The position numbers and the translations under genes were made by a program. A model generated the notes under the pieces. That model did no database searches. It worked only from the letters and a program-made list of their open reading frames with translations, and was not told where the DNA came from. A stretch of DNA of 64,000 bases from contig NC_054712.1 of assembly GCF_016097555.1 (NCBI RefSeq), positions 47,399,370-47,463,369 on the forward strand, read 5' to 3'. Below, piece after piece: positions 58,570-64,000 of the stretch (its first letter is position 1; each line of letters starts with the position of its first letter). Source of the DNA: Gigantopelta aegis (taxonomy: Eukaryota > Mollusca > Gastropoda > Neomphalida > Peltospiridae).

Positions 58570-58718
58570 CAGGGCCATAGCTAGGATTAATAGTCTAAAA
58601 CTCCTTAAACGGCTAACAAGATAATTTTCTTTAAGTTTCTATAATTACTTTCGGGGGTGGGGGAGAACTGCCCCCCCCCCCCCCCCCCCCCCTTGTCCCC
58701 CTGCTAGCTACGGCTCTG
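58570..58718. mobile_element. MITE with CAGGGCCATAGCTAG / CTAGCTACGGCTCTG ends
   Basis: About 150 bp, with CAGRGCCRTAGCTAG inverted terminal repeats (hAT-like CAG start). It contains a G-rich tract and an uninterrupted run of about 22 C at 58671-58692. Confidence 0.7.
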
Positions 58719-58924
58719 ATACTGAACACAAAAAGAAACCCAAACATCATTTTTAGCTGCAACATTGCTCTTTTATTATTTCACAGAATCGAGCATCTGT
58801 AATCAAGTAAACCTATAACTGTTCTGCATTTCTTTTGCTGTTTAAGTTTTTCTTCCATTGATGAATGATGTTATAACATAGTGAGGGTAGATTGCAGCTT
58901 TAAATAAGTGCATAGCCCAGTGGT
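58719..58924. other. Spacer
   Basis: No feature recognised. Confidence 0.4.
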
Positions 58925-59520
58925 TAGAGATGACATTCTAGTTCCAAGAAGACTGGGGCTGGATGTAGTTCAGTGGTAGAGTGCTCGCCTGAGATGTGAA
59001 TGGTCAGAGGATCAAACACTGTCAGTGGACTAGAGTTTTTACTCATCTCAACCAGTGACCCATGACTGGTACATCAAAGGCTGTGGGATGTACTGTCCTG
59101 TCTACAGGAAAGTGCATGTAAAAGATCCCTTTCTGCGGTCATAAGGAGAAGCTTATGTGATGGCAGCATGCTGGACACAAAATACATGTAGTTGTAGTTC
59201 AAACATGTGCTGAGGTGTCGTTAAACAAATATTGCATTCCATTCCCAATCTTGCTCCAGCCAGTGCACCATGACTGGTATATCAAAGGCTGTGGTATGTG
59301 CTATCCTGTCTATGGGGTAGTGCATATAAAAGATCTCTTGCTGCCAATCGAAAAGAATAGCTCATGAAGTGGTGACAGCGGGTTTTCTTCCTCAATATCT
59401 GTGTGGATCTTAACCATATGTCCGACGCCATATAACCGTAAATAAAATGTGTTGAATGCTTCGTTAAATAAAACATTTCCTTCCTTCCATTCCCAATAGC
59501 TGTAGTTTAAAATGTGCTGA
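58925..59520 (+). repeat. SINE with a second, 5'-truncated SINE inserted in its tail
   Basis: Outer copy 58925-59236: two A-box-like segments (CATAGCCCAGTGGTTAGAG, TGTAGTTCAGTGGTAGAGTG), core, tail TGCTGAGGTGTCGTTAAACA. Inner copy 59250-59484 starts at CTTGCTCCAGCCAGTGCACC and is flanked by TTCCATTCCCAAT at 59237-59249 and 59485-59497. A second outer-type tail follows at 59498-59540. Confidence 0.88.
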
Positions 59521-59995
59521 GGTGTTGTTAAACAAATATTATTTTTCTTCCCAAGAAGACAGGATTCAAACTGTGGCCAAACAACATGAAATATCTGTTA
59601 AGATATTTTCCTGCACATAACGTTGTTAATGTCATGATAGGTTGGTACTTACTGTCTGAATCGGATATGTTGGAATAATAAATTCAGAGAAAATTAGGGT
59701 GGACTTTTATAGTCATGACTAGTTCCTGCTTTTGTATTCTCGGTCTTCACAACTCTCTATCACACTATCCAATTCTAATTTTTTGTAACACACATGTACA
59801 TAGTTGGGGTTTTTTTTATTTAAGGTGTCTAATAAAATTATACAACAGGTACAGACATGGATAGGAGAGGGGAGTGGGTTGATGGGGTTTGGCATAGACT
59901 GCTGATACACAGTTTCCATTTAAGTAGTTGTGTGTAGACCCCGAGCTCCTGCAAACAATTCTGGATCCATGCCTGCTTTCTTAACCTCTCAAAAT

Positions 59996-60113
59996 TTAGG
60001 CATGACCAATCTGTGTGGTCCTTAACCATATGTCTGACACCATATAACCGTAAATAAAATGTGTTGAGTGCATCGTTAAATAAAACACTTTTCTTTTTCT
60101 TAGGCATGACCAA
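59996..60113 (+). repeat. Very short SINE (tail only) with 14-bp target-site duplication
   Basis: TTAGGCATGACCAA at 59996-60009 and 60100-60113 flank only the last 90 bp of the SINE (CTGTGTGGTCCTTAACCATA to TAAATAAAACACTT). This shows 5' truncation during reverse transcription primed at the tail, as in LINE-driven insertion. Confidence 0.92.
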
Positions 60114-60829
60114 ATCATGCTCTAATGTTCTACTCACTACTGCTAACAACTTAGCGATTTGGGCCAAGTTTCTGTGGGGAAAAAAAGTACCATTTCACTG
60201 GCTAAAAATTATCTACATGTACTAATGATATCAGTATTTACTGATTGCATGTTATTTGTATTAACTATGTCATGTTGTAGTACTATTAAGAGTTTAATGT
60301 GTGGCCATGTTGAATTCATTTTTTTTTTTTTTTTTAAATTATTATATGAATCAATGTTTTTCCTGTTAAAAACTTCCATCTTTTGTCCATCCTACACAAG
60401 CAGAGCCCTCAAAGGTACCCGGTCTCCGGCGGCAAATCGCCGCCTGAAACAGCTTTTGCCACCGCCTACTTTTCGTTGATGGTAAAAAAAACAGTGCTTT
60501 CTCTTCTTTAATAAAGTCTCCTACAAAAGGGATCCAAACAAGGTGCCAAAATAGTTCAAATGTTTCTTGGGGAGGGCCCCCAGACCCCCCGCTTTGCCCC
60601 CTGCTATTATCACTGTTGTAGCCTGCTACTTCTTAAACTATTGAGGGCGCTGCACAAGAGCATCTCATCTCCCTCCGAGGGTTTACCACTTTCTGCACCC
60701 ACCTGACTTCCTTGTTCACAGCTACTAATAGAGCTGGCCTAACCTGTGGCACTACTGCATGACTGCAGTAGTCAAGGAGCCAGTTGCAGGTCTCCACGTT
60801 TTGTTCAAATGTCACCCATGCAATTCTTA
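60114..60829. other. Gene-free spacer
   Basis: A G/C-rich block at 60410-60600 (CGGCGGCAAATCGCCGCC hairpin; GGGGAGGGCCCCCAGACCCC) looks like the end of an unnamed transposon. No gene. Confidence 0.45.
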
Positions 60830-61050
60830 GAGACCTGAGATAGCAAAGTGGTTAAGCCGTAAGACAGGGACCCATCCAGAGTCTGTTTTAACAGCTTAAT
60901 TAATTGGGTGTGAGACCACTACACTGATGTCTCACTCACTAACCATATTAACCCCTATCCTGGACAAACAGCTCAGATAGATGATGTGTGCATGTCCAGG
61001 ACAGCATGCTTGAACATTTTTTTAAATATAAGCACTGGAAATGAAAATGG
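60830..61050 (+). repeat. Second-family SINE, degenerate
   Basis: ATAGCAAAGTGGTTAAGCCG head, GGTGTGAGACCACTACACTG, TCCTGGACAAACAGCTCAGA, GTCCAGGACAGCATGCTTGA. Confidence 0.8.
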
Positions 61051-61689
61051 TGGCTATCAGAAGCAAATCACTAAACATTTTAAAGTAAAAACACTAAATC
61101 TACAGCAAATACTGATGAAATGGTTCATTTTGCCTTTGAAAAACAATGGGCAGAATTTACAAAGCCGGTTTACATATATGCATGTTTTACACATGTATAA
61201 CTACATACATTTACAATGCTTAAACACTTCCATTTAAAAAAAAAAAAAAAAAAAAACCCAGGCTTTAAGTTCATAAATTCAGCCCATTGCGTTTTAAAAA
61301 TTACTATTTATTTGTTTTCTTTCTTCATTCTAGCCAAATATTCTATAATTTAATGTACAATCATGTCAATGTGTAGTTAGACAATCAGAAAAACAAAACT
61401 GGAATCATGATCACAACAGTATCTGTACTCGTTACAAATACATACATGTACAGTATTTAGACATTTGTTTTTTCTTGTTGTCATGAGATTTTTATGCTGT
61501 TGACAGGAGGACGAGACATCCCACTGATCTTGCACTCATCAATAGCCTCTATTAGAAACATACTTATCTGCCCTTGATTTGCATAGCGCTAAGCGGCCCC
61601 AATCAGCCACTAAATTATTTCTGGCGCATTCACGCTCCAGTAGCTTGCAACAAAGGCCCTTTGTTACTACTGAATTGTGGAGTAGACGT
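61051..61689. other. Gene-free spacer
   Basis: Poly-A run at 61237-61256; no gene or family recognised. Confidence 0.45.
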
Positions 61690-62018
61690 TAATAAAGGGG
61701 CATAGCCCAGTGGTAAAGCGCTCACTCGATGCGCGGTTGATCTGGGATCGATCCCCATCGGTGGGCCAATTGGGCTATTTCTTGTTCCAGCCAATGAACT
61801 ACGACTGGTATATCAAAGGCTGTGGTATGTACTACCCTGTCTGTGGGGTGGTGCATATAAAAGAACCCTTGCTGCTAATTGAAGAGAGTAGCCCATGAAG
61901 TGGCGACAGCAGGTTTCCTCTCTCAATATCTATGTGGTCCTTAACCATATGTCTGACGCCATATAACCGTAAATAAAATGTGTTGAGTGCGTCATTAAAT
62001 AAAACATTTCTACTTTTC
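61690..62018 (+). repeat. Full-length SINE
   Basis: Clean A-box (GGCATAGCCCAGTGGTAAAG) and B-box (GGGATCGATCCCC), core, tail ending TTAAATAAAACATTTC. No convincing target duplication seen. Confidence 0.92.
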
Positions 62019-62879
62019 TTCAACAGTAGATCATTCCTAATGCATTACGGCTTGTTTGGCTACAAGTACATATTTGTCACATTGATATTTTGATTGGTTG
62101 ATTGAAAGTGAAAAGTCAAGTGGTCAGTGGACAGGAGTCAACATTGGGCAAGATCTACTTCTGAAAACTTTATCAGTGAAGTGACGGCAAGTTCAGATCT
62201 TGGGTGCTATAGAATATATTGCCGGCAATGCTCATATTTAATTTTAAACCTGGCCATTTGTAGGCCCTGGGTTTAATCAGGAGTTTTGTTTTCATTTTCA
62301 AGTCCATGGGCTTAAATCCAAATAGTTTTTAGTGTGCAACAAGCCCTTGGCATAAATCTGGGATAAAATCTGTATTGTTCATAAGGGGTAAAAAGTAGGT
62401 TGTTTTTTTTGTAGTTTTTTTAACAAACCCTGGATTTAAAAAATAGAAATCCCTTGTTGTCAAGTCCAAGTGCAATACAGTTTAAATGTTCTCCTTTTTT
62501 TTGTATTGTGCATGTATAAATATTTGTCATAGTATGCAATGAATTTTGTGTTTATCATGAGTAGTCTCAATAAATAGCATTATTCTGGAAAAATAATGAA
62601 TTTGGTGTTTTTCATGAGTTAAAAAGTACAAATAAATGGCAATATTCTAAGAAAACCAGTCTATATGTTATAAAGTAAAGATGTTATAAATGTATTTTAC
62701 ATTACTATTATGGAAATTTTACAGTTTTTCAAAAACACAATGTAGTCCCAAATTTTATTAATTAGATTGACAGTGTATCTATATAATAAAGTTATGTCTT
62801 GCTTTCAAGGATTGTGTTGTTTATTATTTTACAGTGTATTTACTCATTACAATAATACTAATCTTTGCATTATAAGACA
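62019..62879. other. Gene-free spacer
   Basis: AT-rich unique sequence. A TAATGAATTT(T/G)GTGTTT word occurs twice near 62540 and 62595. No gene seen. Confidence 0.45.
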
Positions 62880-63240
62880 CTAATCTGCAGGCTGGTAGGT
62901 ACTGGGTTTGGATCCCAGTCGAGACATGGGATTTTTAATCCAGATACAGTTTACAAACTCTGAGTGAGTGCTCCGCAAGGCTCAATGGGTAGGTGTAAAC
63001 CACTTGCACCAACCAGTGATCCATAACTGGTTCAACAAAGGCCATGGTTTGTGCTATCCTGCCTGTGGGAAGCACAAATAAAAGACCCCTTGCTGCCTGT
63101 CATAAAAGAGTAGTCTATGTGGCGACAGCGAGTTTCCTCTAAAAGACAGTATCAGAATGACCATATGTTTGACATCCAATAGCCGATGATAAGATAAAAA
63201 AAATCAATGTGCTCTAGTGGCGTTGTTAAATAAAACAATT
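62880..63240 (+). repeat. Chimeric SINE (second-family head, first-family core and tail)
   Basis: GGCTGGTAGGTACTGGGTTT, CTCAATGGGTAGGTGTAAAC, then CCAGTGATCCATAACTGGTT, TTGCTGCCTGTCATAAAAGA, ACATCCAATAGCCGATGATA and TTGTTAAATAAAAC. Confidence 0.88.
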
Positions 63241-63536
63241 TTTTTACTAATACTAATCTTTGGATTATAAGACACTAAGAACAAAACAATATTAATTGTA
63301 ACTTGGTGTTGCATGGATTCCAAAGTACCGGGATAAATAAAACAACGATACAGACCTCAATAGAAAACTCCAAAACGGAATCAATACATTACTCTTTATT
63401 TCCTCTCTCAAGCCAACAAAAGTGTATAAATCAGATATAATGTATAATATTGCACTGCATCTATCCTCAAACCCAAACATTCACAACTAAACAAATCTCA
63501 AAATACCATCTCCATGCACTGTAAGCTTTAAAGCGA
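63241..63536. other. Spacer
   Basis: No gene recognised. Confidence 0.4.
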
Positions 63537-63909
63537 GGAATCCATGTAAAAAAAGAAAAGAAAAAAAGAAGTTTTATTTAACGACGCACTCTACACATTT
63601 ACGGTTATATGGTGTTGGACATACATTTACGGTTATATGGCATTGGACATATGGTTAAGGATCACACAGATATTGAGAGAAGAAACCCACTGTCGCCATT
63701 TCATGGGCTACTCTTTTTCGATTAGCAGCAAGGGATCTTTTATATGTACCATCCCACAGACAGGGTAGTACATACCACGGCCTTTGATATACCAGTTGTG
63801 GTGTAGTAGCTGGAACGAGAAACAGCCCAATGGGCCCCCCGACCAAGATCGATCCCACACCGAGCGAGTGCTTTACCACTGGGCTACGCCTCGCCCCGGA
63901 ATCCATGTA
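63537..63909 (-). repeat. Full-length SINE with 12-bp target-site duplication
   Basis: GGAATCCATGTA at 63537-63548 and 63898-63909. Tail (with a short internal duplication of TACGGTTATATGGTGTTGGAC), core, and head ending CCCAGTGGTA on the minus strand. Confidence 0.92.
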
Positions 63910-64000
63910 GTGAGTAATGCGTTGTGCGTAAACAACACTTTATATAGAAATTAACTGAAGCACTTCTATATGTATGCAATAAGTGATGTTATGTGTAATG

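Overview
This is animal nuclear DNA: spliced genes with GT/AG introns, AT-rich spacers and a very dense load of tRNA-derived SINEs, MITEs and tandem arrays. The dominant SINE has an A-box/B-box head and a core around CCAGTGCACCACGACTGG. From memory it resembles SINEs that are abundant in molluscs, so a gastropod or other mollusc is my best guess. I could not run a database search.

Layout. 1-8.4 kb: one intronless reading frame for a Golgi galactose 3-O-sulfotransferase (3252-4640, +) among repeats. 8.47-11.27 kb: a three-exon TMEM170 gene (+). 11.3-28.0 kb: gene-poor spacer made largely of tandem arrays (a 61/58-bp satellite with higher-order structure, a 59-bp satellite, a 48-bp array grown from a SINE head, a degenerate array around 20.3-21.3 kb), SINEs and MITEs. 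28.05-34.40 kb: a four-exon MARVEL-domain membrane protein (-); its first intron holds a broken Ty3/gypsy-type LTR element inserted into a SINE. 34.80-56.49 kb: a complete 17-exon VAC14 gene (+), the scaffold of the PIKfyve/FIG4 complex; the exons join in phase to 737 codons plus stop. 56.5-64 kb: no gene recognised, only SINEs and MITEs.

The MARVEL gene and VAC14 are head to head with about 400 bp between start codons. That spacer has a palindromic E-box and a YY1-like motif just upstream of VAC14. Both products belong to the endomembrane system, but a functional link is only inference.

The most unusual feature is that exon edges have been tandemly amplified together with their splice sites. 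VAC14 exon 16 has two extra copies of its acceptor half upstream and about 28 copies of its donor end downstream. Exon 14 has six extra acceptor copies upstream, and exon 7 has one. The last exon of TMEM170 has one degenerate partial copy after it. I found no named system that explains this, and I see no sign of a prokaryotic-type system, CRISPR array or operon.
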